From assembly GCF_010858045.1 (NCBI RefSeq), contig NZ_JAAGVC010000028.1, forward strand, positions 1 through 64,000: a stretch of DNA of 64,000 nt. Direction: 5' to 3'. The translations under genes were made by a program, and so were the position numbers. The notes beneath the pieces were generated by a model that searched no databases, was not told where the DNA came from, and saw nothing but the letters and a program-made list of their open reading frames with translations. The DNA comes from Nocardia cyriacigeorgica. GTDB taxonomy: Bacteria; Actinomycetota; Actinomycetes; Mycobacteriales; Mycobacteriaceae. Shown here in pieces: positions 29,035-37,288 of this stretch (positions within the stretch are counted from its first letter, which is position 1; each line of letters begins with the position of its first letter).

Positions 29035-30176
29035 ACGAGTCGCTGCTGCGGGAGCTGGTGCCCGCGGTGATCGGCGTCCTCGTCCGGCGCGGAGCGGATT
29101 TCGGCTCGGCCGAGGACGCCGTGCAGGAGGCGTTGATCCGCGCGCTGGAGAGCTGGCCGCAGGACCCACCGCGCGATCCGAAGGGCTGGCTGGTCGCCGC
29201 GGCGTGGCGCAAGTTCCTCGACGCCGCCCGCGCCGAATCCGCGCGGCGGGGAAGGGAACTCGCGGTCGAGTCGGAGCCGCCGCGCGGGCCGGTGCCCGAT
29301 GCCGACGACTCGCTGTGGCTGTATTTCCTGTGCGCGCACCCGTCGTTGTCGCCGAGTTCGGCCGTCGCGTTGACGTTGCGCGCGGTCGGCGGCCTGACCA
29401 CCAGGCAGATCGCGAACGCGTATCTGGTGCCCGAAGCGACCATGGCGCAACGGATCAGCCGCGCCAAACGGCGCATCGCCGAGCTGCCGTTGGACCGGCC
29501 GGGCGATCCGGCGACCGTGCTGCGGGTGCTGTACCTGGTCTTCAACGAGGGCTACAGCGGTGAACTCGACCTGGCGGCCGAAGCGATCCGCCTCACCCGT
29601 CAGCTGGCGGCCACGACCGACGACCCGGAAGTCGCCGGCCTGCTCGCGCTGATGCTGCTGCACCAGGCCCGCCGGGCCTCACGCACCGGGCCGGGCGGGC
29701 GGCTGATCCCGCTGGCCGAGCAGGACCGGACCCGTTGGGACACCGGCCTTATCGCCGAAGGCGTGGCGATCCTGCAGGCGGCGCTGGCCCGCGACCGGCT
29801 CGGTGAATACCAAGCGCAAGCCGCGATCGCCGCCCTGCACGCGGATGCCCCGAGCGCCGCCGAGACCGACTGGGTGCAGATCGTGGAGTGGTACGACGAG
29901 TTGCTGAAGCTCACCGGCAGCCCGGTGGTGCGGCTCAACCGCGCGGTCGCGGTCGGCGAGGCCGACGGAGCGCGCGCCGGGCTTGCGGAATTGCAGCAGG
30001 TGGATCCGGACCTGCCCCGCTACCGCGCGGTTCGCGCCTATCTGCTCGAGCGGGCCGGCGATCTCGAGCAGGCCGCCGAGCTGTACGCGGCAGCCGCCCT
30101 GGTGGCCTCCAGCGCGCCCGAGCGCGACCATCTGACCCGCGAGGCGGCGCGGGTGCGGCAGTCGCTGCGCTCGTAA
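29031..30176 (+). CDS. ECF42-type RNA polymerase sigma factor with C-terminal TPR-like extension
   Basis: A 381-residue sigma factor. The GTG start overlaps the YCII stop. Residues 1-75 contain region 2 (DFGSAEDAVQEALIRALESW, DPKGWLVAAAWRKFLDAARA). Residues about 105-160 contain region 4 (GGLTTRQIANAYLVPEATMA, ISRAKRRIA). The remaining 220 residues are the helical SnoaL-free TPR/DUF6596-like extension typical of ECF42 (FNEGYSGELDLAAEAIRLTR, NRAVAVGEADGARAGLAELQ). No anti-sigma factor gene is adjacent. In this group the C-terminal extension itself is reported to be needed for activity. Autoregulation is suggested by the matching promoter upstream of the operon. Confidence 0.93.
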   Translation: MNESLLRELVPAVIGVLVRRGADFGSAEDAVQEALIRALESWPQDPPRDPKGWLVAAAWRKFLDAARAESARRGRELAVESEPPRGPVPDADDSLWLYFLCAHPSLSPSSAVALTLRAVGGLTTRQIANAYLVPEATMAQRISRAKRRIAELPLDRPGDPATVLRVLYLVFNEGYSGELDLAAEAIRLTRQLAATTDDPEVAGLLALMLLHQARRASRTGPGGRLIPLAEQDRTRWDTGLIAEGVAILQAALARDRLGEYQAQAAIAALHADAPSAAETDWVQIVEWYDELLKLTGSPVVRLNRAVAVGEADGARAGLAELQQVDPDLPRYRAVRAYLLERAGDLEQAAELYAAAALVASSAPERDHLTREAARVRQSLRS

Positions 30177-30408
30177 CCCCGCAGCGCTGGGCGGGTGTGT
30201 CCGCTCGACCGTCTCCGTGCCGACTTCGCTGGCGGCCGGTCCCCGGCGTCGTTGGCGGGGCGGGAAAGTTCGGTGGTCTTCCACACGGGCGGGTCGAGTG
30301 TTCAGTTATCGATGGCCCATCGTGTGGACGTCGACATCGAGTATCGACCGGGAGGGTTGGCGCCAGGTTGGGTGCGTCCCGGTGAGTGGTATGCGAGCCG
30401 CGCGCAGG

Positions 30409-30681
30409 TCAGGAATGCTTGGCGAGGTAATCGAGGTAGAACGGGCGCAGCGCCTCGGCCAGCTCGCCGTCGCCTGCGTGCACGTAGTCATCGATCAACG
30501 GCAGCACCCAGGTGATGTCTGCTTCGCTCTCGCCTGCCTTGCCCGCGGTGGCCTCGGCGGCGGGGATGCGGGTGAGCAGGTTCCACAAGAATTTGATGTC
30601 GCCGCGGCGCACGGCCAGCTTGACCGCGCGGTCGTGCAGTTCCTTGGACGACAGCTGCTGGAGATCGTCGGTACCGGCCAT
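30409..30681 (-). CDS. Conserved hypothetical small helical protein
   Basis: A 90-residue, mostly helical, cytoplasmic-looking protein. SSKELHDRAVKLAVRRGDIK and FLWNLLTRIPAAEATAGKAG resemble a small family seen across actinobacteria, with no known function. The ATG has only a weak GGAG-like site upstream. It stands alone between the sigma operon and phoH. Confidence 0.65.
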   Translation of the reverse strand: MAGTDDLQQLSSKELHDRAVKLAVRRGDIKFLWNLLTRIPAAEATAGKAGESEADITWVLPLIDDYVHAGDGELAEALRPFYLDYLAKHS

Positions 30682-31088
30682 AACGCGACTCTAATCCGCC
30701 GGCGCGGGAGTGGGGACCCGCGTGTCGAATCCGGCGATCGAGCAACCAGCCCGCAGCCGGCCGCCGAGATCGTGCCGAGGGCGGCGCCACCACCGGAAAC
30801 GCAGTCTGACCAGCGGTGATAGCTGCCATCGGCGGTGCGTTAACGACGAATTCACCGACACGCCTGCCGTTCCCCGAGCGCGCAACCACCGACAGCCGGT
30901 AGCGTCGTGGATGCGAGTCGCGTCGTTGTGGCTCGCGCGGGAGGTCCTGACCGTGACTGAGCCATTCAGTACGAGGGGGCCGGCACCCGGCCCTCGTGGC
31001 ATCTGACGCCAGCGTCGGATCCCTCAGGACGGACCGGTCCAGCGAGATTGTCTGATGCGGGTGCCGCGCAGACACAAAGGAGCCCACC
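30682..31088. other. Gene-free stretch upstream of phoH
   Basis: Four hundred bases with no convincing gene. Short frames here are Arg/Pro-rich and lack ribosome sites. The last 15 bases hold the AAAGGAG site for phoH. No palindrome or RNA structure of note was recognised. Confidence 0.5.
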
Positions 31089-32438
31089 GTGACTACAACA
31101 CGCTCCGTTTCCGCCCCATCGGCGAACTCTCGCACCGTGAAGAAAGGCACCAAAACCTTTGTCGTCGACACCTCGGTTCTGCTATCGGATCCCTGGTCGG
31201 TCACCCGTTTCGGCGAGCACCACGTGGTGCTCCCGCTGGTGGTGATCAGCGAACTCGAAGGCAAACGGCATCACCATGAGCTCGGCTGGTTCGCCCGTGA
31301 GGCGTTGCGCATGCTCGACGATCTGCGGGTGCAGCACGGCAGGCTCGACGAGCCGCTGCCGATCGGCACCGAGGGCGGAACGCTACAGGTGGAGCTGAAC
31401 CACACCGACCCGACGGTGCTGCCGGTCGGATTCCGCACCGACACCAACGATTCCCGCATCCTGGCCTGCGCGCTCAATCTCGCCGCCGACGGCCACTCCG
31501 TGGTGCTGGTTTCGAAGGACATCCCGTTGCGGGTCAAGGCGAGTTCGGTGGGTTTGCGGGCCGATGAGTACCACGCACAGGATGTGGTCACCTCGGGCTG
31601 GACCGGCATGGTGGAACTCGATGTCACCACCGACCGGGTGGACGAGCTCTACAGCGAAGGCTCCATCGACCTCGACGAGGCGCGGGAACTGCCCTGCCAC
31701 ACCGGGATCCGGCTGCTCGGTTCCAGCTCCAGCGCACTCGGCCGGGTCACGCCGGACAAGCGGGTGCAGCTGGTGCGTGAGCGTGAGGCGTTCGGCTTGC
31801 ACGGGCGCTCGGCCGAACAGCGCATCGCCCTGGACCTGCTGCTGGACGAGAGCGTCGGGATCGTCTCGCTCGGTGGGCGAGCGGGCACCGGCAAGTCGGC
31901 GCTGGCGCTGACGGCCGGACTGGAAGCGGTGCTGGAGCGGCGCACCCAGCGCAAGGTGGTGGTGTTCCGTCCGCTGTACGCGGTCGGCGGCCAGGATCTG
32001 GGCTATCTGCCCGGCACCGAGAGCGAGAAGATGGGGCCGTGGGCCCAGGCCGTCTTCGACACTCTCGACGGGCTGGCCAGCCGCGAGGTCATGGAGGAGG
32101 TGCTCAGCCGCGACATGCTGGAAGTGTTGCCGCTCACCCACATTCGTGGGCGCTCGCTGCACGATTCGTTCGTGATCGTCGACGAGGCGCAATCGCTGGA
32201 ACGCAATGTGCTGCTGACGGTGCTGAGCCGGCTCGGCACCGGGTCGCGGGTGGTGCTCACCCACGACGTCGCCCAGCGCGACAATCTGCGCGTCGGCCGC
32301 CACGACGGCGTCGCCGCGGTGATCGAGAAGCTGAAGGGGCATCCGCTGTTCGCGCACGTCACGCTCACCCGCAGTGAGCGGTCGCCGATCGCGGCACTGG
32401 TGACGGAGATGCTGGAGGAATACGGGCCCAACGCCTGA
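31089..32438 (+). CDS. phoH2: PIN-PhoH fusion protein (PhoH2)
   Basis: A 449-residue PhoH2-type protein starting at GTG after AAAGGAG. Residues 22-160 are a PIN ribonuclease domain: FVVDTSVLLSDP supplies the first acidic residue, then VISELEGKR and TNDSRILACAL. Residues about 235-449 are a PhoH ATPase/helicase with Walker A GGRAGTGKSALAL and Walker B FVIVDEAQSL. Mycobacterial PhoH2 (Rv1095) is a sequence-specific RNA helicase/RNase. All key motifs look intact. A strong terminator follows. Confidence 0.95.
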   Translation: MTTTRSVSAPSANSRTVKKGTKTFVVDTSVLLSDPWSVTRFGEHHVVLPLVVISELEGKRHHHELGWFAREALRMLDDLRVQHGRLDEPLPIGTEGGTLQVELNHTDPTVLPVGFRTDTNDSRILACALNLAADGHSVVLVSKDIPLRVKASSVGLRADEYHAQDVVTSGWTGMVELDVTTDRVDELYSEGSIDLDEARELPCHTGIRLLGSSSSALGRVTPDKRVQLVREREAFGLHGRSAEQRIALDLLLDESVGIVSLGGRAGTGKSALALTAGLEAVLERRTQRKVVVFRPLYAVGGQDLGYLPGTESEKMGPWAQAVFDTLDGLASREVMEEVLSRDMLEVLPLTHIRGRSLHDSFVIVDEAQSLERNVLLTVLSRLGTGSRVVLTHDVAQRDNLRVGRHDGVAAVIEKLKGHPLFAHVTLTRSERSPIAALVTEMLEEYGPNA

Positions 32439-32450
32439 CGGAGATAGCGA

Positions 32451-32483
32451 CAGACCCCCGGGCCCGCGTGGTCCGGGGGTCTG
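32451..32483 (+). terminator. Terminator after phoH2
   Basis: An 11-bp perfect stem (CAGACCCCCGG / CCGGGGGTCTG) with an 11-nt loop, followed by CCATTTCC, 12 bases after the stop codon. Confidence 0.75.
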
Positions 32484-32588
32484 CCATTTCCGGCCGCGGC
32501 TATTCCCGTCCCCCGGGCGTCGAGCCCTGTGAGATAAGCGTCAGGCGTGGCGTCCCCACGTGCGGCGGGTGCGGCATATGGTCGGACT

Positions 32589-34001
32589 ATGAGTGAGCGA
32601 AGCGACCAGACCGAGTACCGCATCGAACACGACACCATGGGTGAGGTCCGCGTTCCGGTGGACGCCCTGTGGCGGGCGCAGACCCAGCGGGCCGTGCAGA
32701 ACTTCCCGATCAGCGGCCGCGGCCTGGAGCGCGCGCAGATCCGGGCGCTGGGGCTGCTCAAGGCCGCGTGCGCGAAGGTGAACCGGGACCTCGGCCTGCT
32801 CGAGGCCACCAAGGCCGACGCCATCATCGCCGCCGCCACCGAGATCGCCGAGGGCCGTCACGACGATCAGTTCCCGATCGACGTGTTCCAGACCGGCTCG
32901 GGCACCAGCTCCAATATGAACGCCAACGAGGTCATCGCCTCCATCGCCAAGGCGCGCGGGGTCGAGGTGCATCCCAACGACGACGTGAACATGTCGCAGT
33001 CGTCCAACGACACCTTCCCGACCGCAACCCATCTGGCCGCGACCGAGGCCGTCATCGCCGATCTGGTGCCCGCCCTGGACCACCTGCGGCTGGCGCTGCT
33101 CGACAAGTCCACCGCGTGGAAGACGGTGGTCAAATCGGGCCGCACCCATCTGATGGACGCCGTCCCGGTGACCCTCGGCCAGGAGTTCGGCGGCTACACC
33201 CGCCAGGTCGCGGCCGGTATCGACCGGATCATGGCGACGCTGCCCCGGCTGGGTGAGCTGCCCATCGGCGGTACCGCCGTCGGCACCGGGCTCAACGCAC
33301 CGCAGGGATTCGGCGGGCTGGTCGTCGCGGAACTGGTGCGCAGCACCGGCATCGACGCGTTGCGCGAAGCCGAGGACCACTTCGAGGCACAGGCCGCGCG
33401 GGACGGTCTGGTGGAGGCCTCGGGCGCGCTGCGCACCATCGCCGTCAGCTTGACCAAGATCGCCAACGATATCCGCTGGATGGGGTCGGGCCCGCTCACC
33501 GGCCTGGCCGAGCTGCAACTGCCCGACCTGCAGCCGGGCAGTTCGATCATGCCTGGCAAGGTGAATCCGGTACTGCCCGAAGCGGTGACCCAGGTCGCCG
33601 CGCAGGTGATCGGCAACGATGCCGCCGTCGCGTTCAGCGGGGCGAACGGGCACTTCGAGTTGAACGTCTACATCCCGGTGATGGCCCGCAATCTGCTCGA
33701 GTCGATTCGCTTGCTGGCCAACGTGTCCCGGCTGTTCGCCGATCGCTGTGTGAGCGGACTGGTCGCCAACGAGGAGCATCTGCGCACGCTGGCCGAATCC
33801 TCGCCATCGATCGTCACGCCGTTGAATTCGGCGATCGGCTACGAGGAGGCGGCCGCGGTCGCCAAGGAAGCGCTGAAGGAGAAGAAGACGATCCGGCAGA
33901 CGGTGATCGATCGCGGACTCATCGGCGACGAACTCACCGTGGAGGAACTGGATCGCCGCCTGGATGTGCTGGCGATGGCGAAGGTCGACGAGAAGAAGTA
34001 G
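32589..34001 (+). CDS. fumC: Fumarate hydratase class II
   Basis: A 470-residue iron-independent fumarase converting fumarate to L-malate in the TCA cycle. GSSIMPGKVNPV is the superfamily signature loop, and TGSGTSSNMNANEV, MSQSSNDTFPTA and SGRTHLMDAVPVTLGQEFGG complete the active-site regions, including the catalytic His in GRTHLMD. The ATG of MSERSDQTEYRIEHD was chosen. The orthologue Rv1098c lies in the opposite orientation relative to its glpX neighbour, so the local order has changed. Confidence 0.97.
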   Translation: MSERSDQTEYRIEHDTMGEVRVPVDALWRAQTQRAVQNFPISGRGLERAQIRALGLLKAACAKVNRDLGLLEATKADAIIAAATEIAEGRHDDQFPIDVFQTGSGTSSNMNANEVIASIAKARGVEVHPNDDVNMSQSSNDTFPTATHLAATEAVIADLVPALDHLRLALLDKSTAWKTVVKSGRTHLMDAVPVTLGQEFGGYTRQVAAGIDRIMATLPRLGELPIGGTAVGTGLNAPQGFGGLVVAELVRSTGIDALREAEDHFEAQAARDGLVEASGALRTIAVSLTKIANDIRWMGSGPLTGLAELQLPDLQPGSSIMPGKVNPVLPEAVTQVAAQVIGNDAAVAFSGANGHFELNVYIPVMARNLLESIRLLANVSRLFADRCVSGLVANEEHLRTLAESSPSIVTPLNSAIGYEEAAAVAKEALKEKKTIRQTVIDRGLIGDELTVEELDRRLDVLAMAKVDEKK

Positions 34002-34017
34002 CGCGAGCAGATCCGAA

Positions 34018-34050
34018 AACGGCCCGTTCGATGACATCGAACGGGCCGTT
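34018..34050. terminator. 33-bp perfect palindrome after fumC
   Basis: Two 16-base arms (AACGGCCCGTTCGATG / CATCGAACGGGCCGTT) flank a single A, starting 17 bases after the fumC stop. In RNA the tip would open to a small loop. It lies between fumC and a minus-strand transcript, so it can terminate both. Confidence 0.85.
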
Positions 34051-34054
34051 GCCG

Positions 34055-34132
34055 TCAATCGGCGGAGATCGTGATGACGTCGCTGACGAAGCTGAGAATT
34101 GCTGCTACCAGATCGAGGATCACTGCTCTCAC
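34055..34132 (-). CDS. Candidate 22-25-residue hydrophobic/amphipathic peptide
   Basis: From GTG at 34132 the frame encodes 25 residues with the core VILDLVAAILSFVSDVITIS, then TGA. An internal GTG at 34123 gives 22 residues and is better spaced from the GGAAGAAGGTGAG ribosome-site-like run. The predicted single helix is strongly hydrophobic with three Asp residues and little positive charge. The stop is followed within a few bases by the perfect palindrome that would terminate the minus-strand transcript. The desaturase gene lies 82 bases upstream on the same strand. It could be a real membrane peptide, a leader remnant or chance. Confidence 0.4.
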   Translation of the reverse strand: MRAVILDLVAAILSFVSDVITISAD

Positions 34133-34214
34133 CTTCTTCCGGTTGTGCGGATGTGCGTCGAACCGGTCAACGATATCCGGAATTACCGCTGATCAGCGGG
34201 CGAAACGCAGATCG

Positions 34215-35072
34215 TCAGCCGCGCAGGTGAGCGAGCTCGGCGCGGGCCGCCTCGCCGGCTTCGCCCAGATCGGTGCGGGTGAAGACATTCCAGCGCCGCA
34301 GCAGGGGAGCGAAGACCAGCTCGCCCTCCTTGGCCGGGTCGTAGATGCCCGCCTCGGCCAGCACCTCGTCGCTGCTGCGACCGTCGGGCAGGGTGACCGT
34401 GGGCACGTGGAAGGCGGCGATGCGATCGGCGACGGCGCGCATGGTCTGATCGGGCACCTGGTTGAAGGCGGCGTCGATCAGGTTGGCGAAGAACACCGAC
34501 TGCAGTTCGTCATCGACGGCGATGCGCTCGCTGATGGCGGTGACGATCGGGTTCTCGTTCAACGCGGCGGTATTGCGGTGCCGCACCGCCGACGCGGCTT
34601 CCTCGAAGGCGCCGTTGGCCAGCACGTCCAGCAGATGCAGCGGCTCACGGCGGAAGCCCTTGGTCATGTGATCCATGCGCAGCCGCTCCAGTTCCACCGG
34701 ATCGACGGCACGGGTGACCATCAGGTAGTTGCGGATCATGATCTCGTGCCGGTTCTCCTCGGCCGTCCACCGGCCGACCCAGCGCCACCACGCACCCGTG
34801 CGCAGGTACTTACCGATCTCCCGGTGGTAGGAGGGCAGATTGTCGGCGATGAGCACGCTGACGGTGAGCGCCAGCTTGGCCACCTCGCTGAGCTCGGACT
34901 GGTCCGGCTCCCAGTCGGTGCCGCCGAGGAAGCCGAAGTTGCGCCCGTCGTCCCACGGCACGTAATCGTGCGGCTGCCAGCCGTCGGCCGCCTCGATGTG
35001 GCGGCGAAGGTTCAGTTCCACCTCCACCGCGAGCGACTCGAGCAGTTCGCGATCGGTCAAGAGAGTTTGCAC
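34215..35072 (-). CDS. Acyl-ACP desaturase-like ferritin-fold protein (DesA2 family) with altered second iron motif
   Basis: A 285-residue protein aligning along its length with M. tuberculosis DesA2 (Rv1094). HDYVPWDDGRNFGFLGGTDW, DNLPSYHREI and WTAEENRHEIMIRNYLMVTR (first ExxH, Glu106/His109) are conserved. The second motif, RDEVRH in DesA2, reads VDDELQ here (Asp188, Gln191), so the Glu is shortened and the His ligand is lost. Classical diiron desaturation is therefore doubtful, and a one-metal, redox-altered or non-catalytic role is possible. The start is GTG. In M. tuberculosis desA2 lies between glyA1 and phoH2, whereas here it is beyond fumC. Confidence 0.85.
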   Translation of the reverse strand: MQTLLTDRELLESLAVEVELNLRRHIEAADGWQPHDYVPWDDGRNFGFLGGTDWEPDQSELSEVAKLALTVSVLIADNLPSYHREIGKYLRTGAWWRWVGRWTAEENRHEIMIRNYLMVTRAVDPVELERLRMDHMTKGFRREPLHLLDVLANGAFEEAASAVRHRNTAALNENPIVTAISERIAVDDELQSVFFANLIDAAFNQVPDQTMRAVADRIAAFHVPTVTLPDGRSSDEVLAEAGIYDPAKEGELVFAPLLRRWNVFTRTDLGEAGEAARAELAHLRG

Positions 35073-35209
35073 CGCACCAACCTAGCCGTTGTGTGGATCA
35101 CGTGGGGCACTGTGGGGGTATCGCAGTGCGGCCGATCGACGCATTGGTCGAAAAACGTCCCGGCCGGGCGCGCCCGGACAATGCCTGCGCACCCGGCCGA
35201 GGTCGATGA

Positions 35210-35842
35210 CTACTTCTCGGTGACGGTGGTCTCGCCGTTCATCCAGGTGATGGTGCCGCCGGTGAACTCGCTCTTCTTGCTGCCGTCGGGCAGGGTTTCC
35301 TCATCGGTGACGGGGTAGCCGAGTTTGCCGTTGGCGCCGCCGTTCTCCTCCCAGGTCTCCCGGATGTCGCCCCACACGATGTGGGCGCCGGAATCCTGGC
35401 TCCAGTAGATGGTGCCGCCCTCGAAGTCCTGGTAGCGGCCGCCGTTCGGGCCGGTCTCCTCGGGGTCTTCCGGCATGCCGAGCGGGCTGTTCTGGCCGCC
35501 GGATTCGAGGTACTTGGAGTAGATGACGCCGGAGACGGTGACCTCGCCGTCCGGGGTGTTGAACTTCGTCTCGCCCGCCGCGCCCGGGGTCTCGGCGCCG
35601 GTGGCGGTGGCGGTGCCGCCGGGGGTTTCGCCCGCGGTGCCACCGGGAGTTCCGGTGGCGTCGTGCTCACCGGGGGCATGGGTGGCGGTCGCGGTGCCCT
35701 CGCCCATCTGGGCGGTGACACTGCCGATCTTGCTGCCGATCTGATCACTGGTATCGGAATCGTCGCCGCAGCCGGCCACGAGCAGGCCCGATGCGGCGAT
35801 CGCCATGGTGAATCCGGCGGTACGTCGAGCGAAGTGGTGCAT
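35210..35842 (-). CDS. LGFP-repeat lipoprotein
   Basis: A 210-residue exported lipoprotein. The second of two close ATGs was chosen because GAGAGGA lies six bases upstream of it. A signal peptide ends in the lipobox LLVAGC. A Thr/Gly/Glu-rich linker (residues about 30-95) separates it from two LGFP repeats (NSPLGMPEDPEETGPNGGRY ... FEGGTIYWSQ, and GKLGYPVTDEETLPDGSKKS ... FTGGTITWMN). LGFP repeats occur in corynebacterial mycolyltransferase-associated and cell-wall proteins, where they are thought to anchor to the envelope. A surface envelope-associated role is inferred. Confidence 0.88.
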   Translation of the reverse strand: MHHFARRTAGFTMAIAASGLLVAGCGDDSDTSDQIGSKIGSVTAQMGEGTATATHAPGEHDATGTPGGTAGETPGGTATATGAETPGAAGETKFNTPDGEVTVSGVIYSKYLESGGQNSPLGMPEDPEETGPNGGRYQDFEGGTIYWSQDSGAHIVWGDIRETWEENGGANGKLGYPVTDEETLPDGSKKSEFTGGTITWMNGETTVTEK

Positions 35843-36064
35843 GTCCATCCTCTCGAGAGTGGCCACGCGGGCTCCCGCAACGCTGCGGTGAAGCCACACG
35901 CGAACCGGAGCCGACGCTCAGCAAGGACTCGGCGAACGTGGCAACTGTTCGCTTGACCATTACTGAGCTGGTGTCCGCGTGAATATTACCCGGGAGAATG
36001 TGAACCAAACGACATGCTGAACAATTGCTGGGCAATGAGTTTCAGGCACGGCAGTGCCAGAACA

Positions 36065-36100
36065 ATGCCGCGGCGCCGCCTTCGGGCGGCGTCGCGGCAT
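36065..36100 (-). terminator. Terminator after glpX with UUCG-type tetraloop
   Basis: A 16-bp stem with one G-U pair (ATGCCGCGGCGCCGCC / GGCGGCGTCGCGGCAT) closes on TTCG, 16 bases beyond the glpX stop in the direction of glpX transcription. Confidence 0.8.
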
Positions 36101-36116
36101 CTGTTTCAGGGCGTCA

Positions 36117-37160
36117 TCACGGCAGGGGCGGGTTGGCGTCGTCGTCGCCGTGGAAGTCGACCGAGGAGTACTCGCGCAGCTTCGTCAGGCGGTGGTAGGC
36201 GTCGATCATGCGGACGGTGCCGGACTTCGACCGCATGACGATCGACTGGGTGGAGGCGCCGCCGCCGTAGTAGCGCACGCCGCGCAGCAGATCGCCGTCG
36301 GTGACGCCGGTGGCGCAGAAGAAGACGTTCTCGCCGGAGACGAGGTCTTCGGTGCTGAGCACGCGGTCCAGATCGTGGCCCGCGTCGATGGCCTTCTGGC
36401 GCTCTTCGTCGTCCTTGGGGGCGAGCATGCCCTGCAGTTCGCCGCCCATACAACGCATGGCGGCGGCGGCGATGATGCCTTCGGGGGTGCCGCCGATGCC
36501 GACCAGGATGTCGGTGCCCGAATCGGGACGGGCAGCCGCGATGGCGCCGGCGACGTCACCGTCGGAGATGAGGCGGATGCGGGCGCCGGCATCGCGCACC
36601 TGCTGGATGAGCTCGGCGTGACGCGGGCGATCCAGGATGCACACGGTGAGGTCGGAGACCGACGAGCTCTTGGCCTTGGCGACCTTGCGGATGTTGTCGG
36701 CGATGGGGGCGGTGATGTCGATCACGCCCGCGGCATCGGGGCCGACGGCGATCTTGTGCATGTAGAACACCGCTGACGGGTCGAACATCGCGCCGCGTTC
36801 GGCCACCGCGAGCACCGAGATGGCGCCGGGGGAGCCCTTCGACATCAGCGTGGTGCCGTCGATGGGGTCGACGGCGAAGTCGACCTCGGGGCCGTCGCCG
36901 TTGCCGACCAGCTCACCGTTGTAGAGCATGGGCGCTTCGTCCTTCTCGCCCTCGCCGATGACCACTGTGCCCTTCATCGACACCGAGCTGACCAGCTGGC
37001 GCATGGCATCGACGGCCGCGCCGTCGCCGCCTTCCTTGTCACCGCGGCCGACCCAGCGGCCCGCGGCCATGGCACCTGCCTCGGTGACCCGGACCAGTTC
37101 CAGTGCGAGGTTGCGGTCGGGCGCCTCGCGGCGGCTCGGGGCGGGCGAAGATGCCGTCAT
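36117..37160 (-). CDS. glpX: Fructose-1,6-bisphosphatase class II
   Basis: A 347-residue metal-dependent phosphatase making fructose 6-phosphate, the main gluconeogenic FBPase of mycolate actinobacteria. The metal-binding blocks are VIGEGEKDEAPMLYNGE and VDFAVDPIDGTTLMSKG. ISDGDVAGAI and GIGGTPEGIIAAAAMRCMGG complete the inositol-phosphatase-like fold. It is the orthologue of Rv1099c by order, followed by a UUCG hairpin. It is divergent from the DUF4245 gene, as in M. tuberculosis. Confidence 0.97.
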   Translation of the reverse strand: MTASSPAPSRREAPDRNLALELVRVTEAGAMAAGRWVGRGDKEGGDGAAVDAMRQLVSSVSMKGTVVIGEGEKDEAPMLYNGELVGNGDGPEVDFAVDPIDGTTLMSKGSPGAISVLAVAERGAMFDPSAVFYMHKIAVGPDAAGVIDITAPIADNIRKVAKAKSSSVSDLTVCILDRPRHAELIQQVRDAGARIRLISDGDVAGAIAAARPDSGTDILVGIGGTPEGIIAAAAMRCMGGELQGMLAPKDDEERQKAIDAGHDLDRVLSTEDLVSGENVFFCATGVTDGDLLRGVRYYGGGASTQSIVMRSKSGTVRMIDAYHRLTKLREYSSVDFHGDDDANPPLP

Positions 37161-37288
37161 AGCGGTGTGCCTCCTTGGCTCGTACTTACGCGGGCAATTG
37201 TCTCATTCCGCAGGCAGGCGTCCGTGCACACCTGGGCAGGGGCGGGGCCGTACCGGTGTGATCGGCGTCGCGAGTGGATACTGGGAAC

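Noticed and set aside
30310..30322. Short palindrome CGATGG-C-CCATCG after the sigma operon
   Set aside because: Such short dyads are frequent by chance, and the position relative to any start is not informative.
30710..31006. A 98-codon plus-strand frame upstream of phoH
   Set aside because: It is Arg/Ser/Pro-rich, has no ribosome site and no recognisable similarity. It is left as non-coding.
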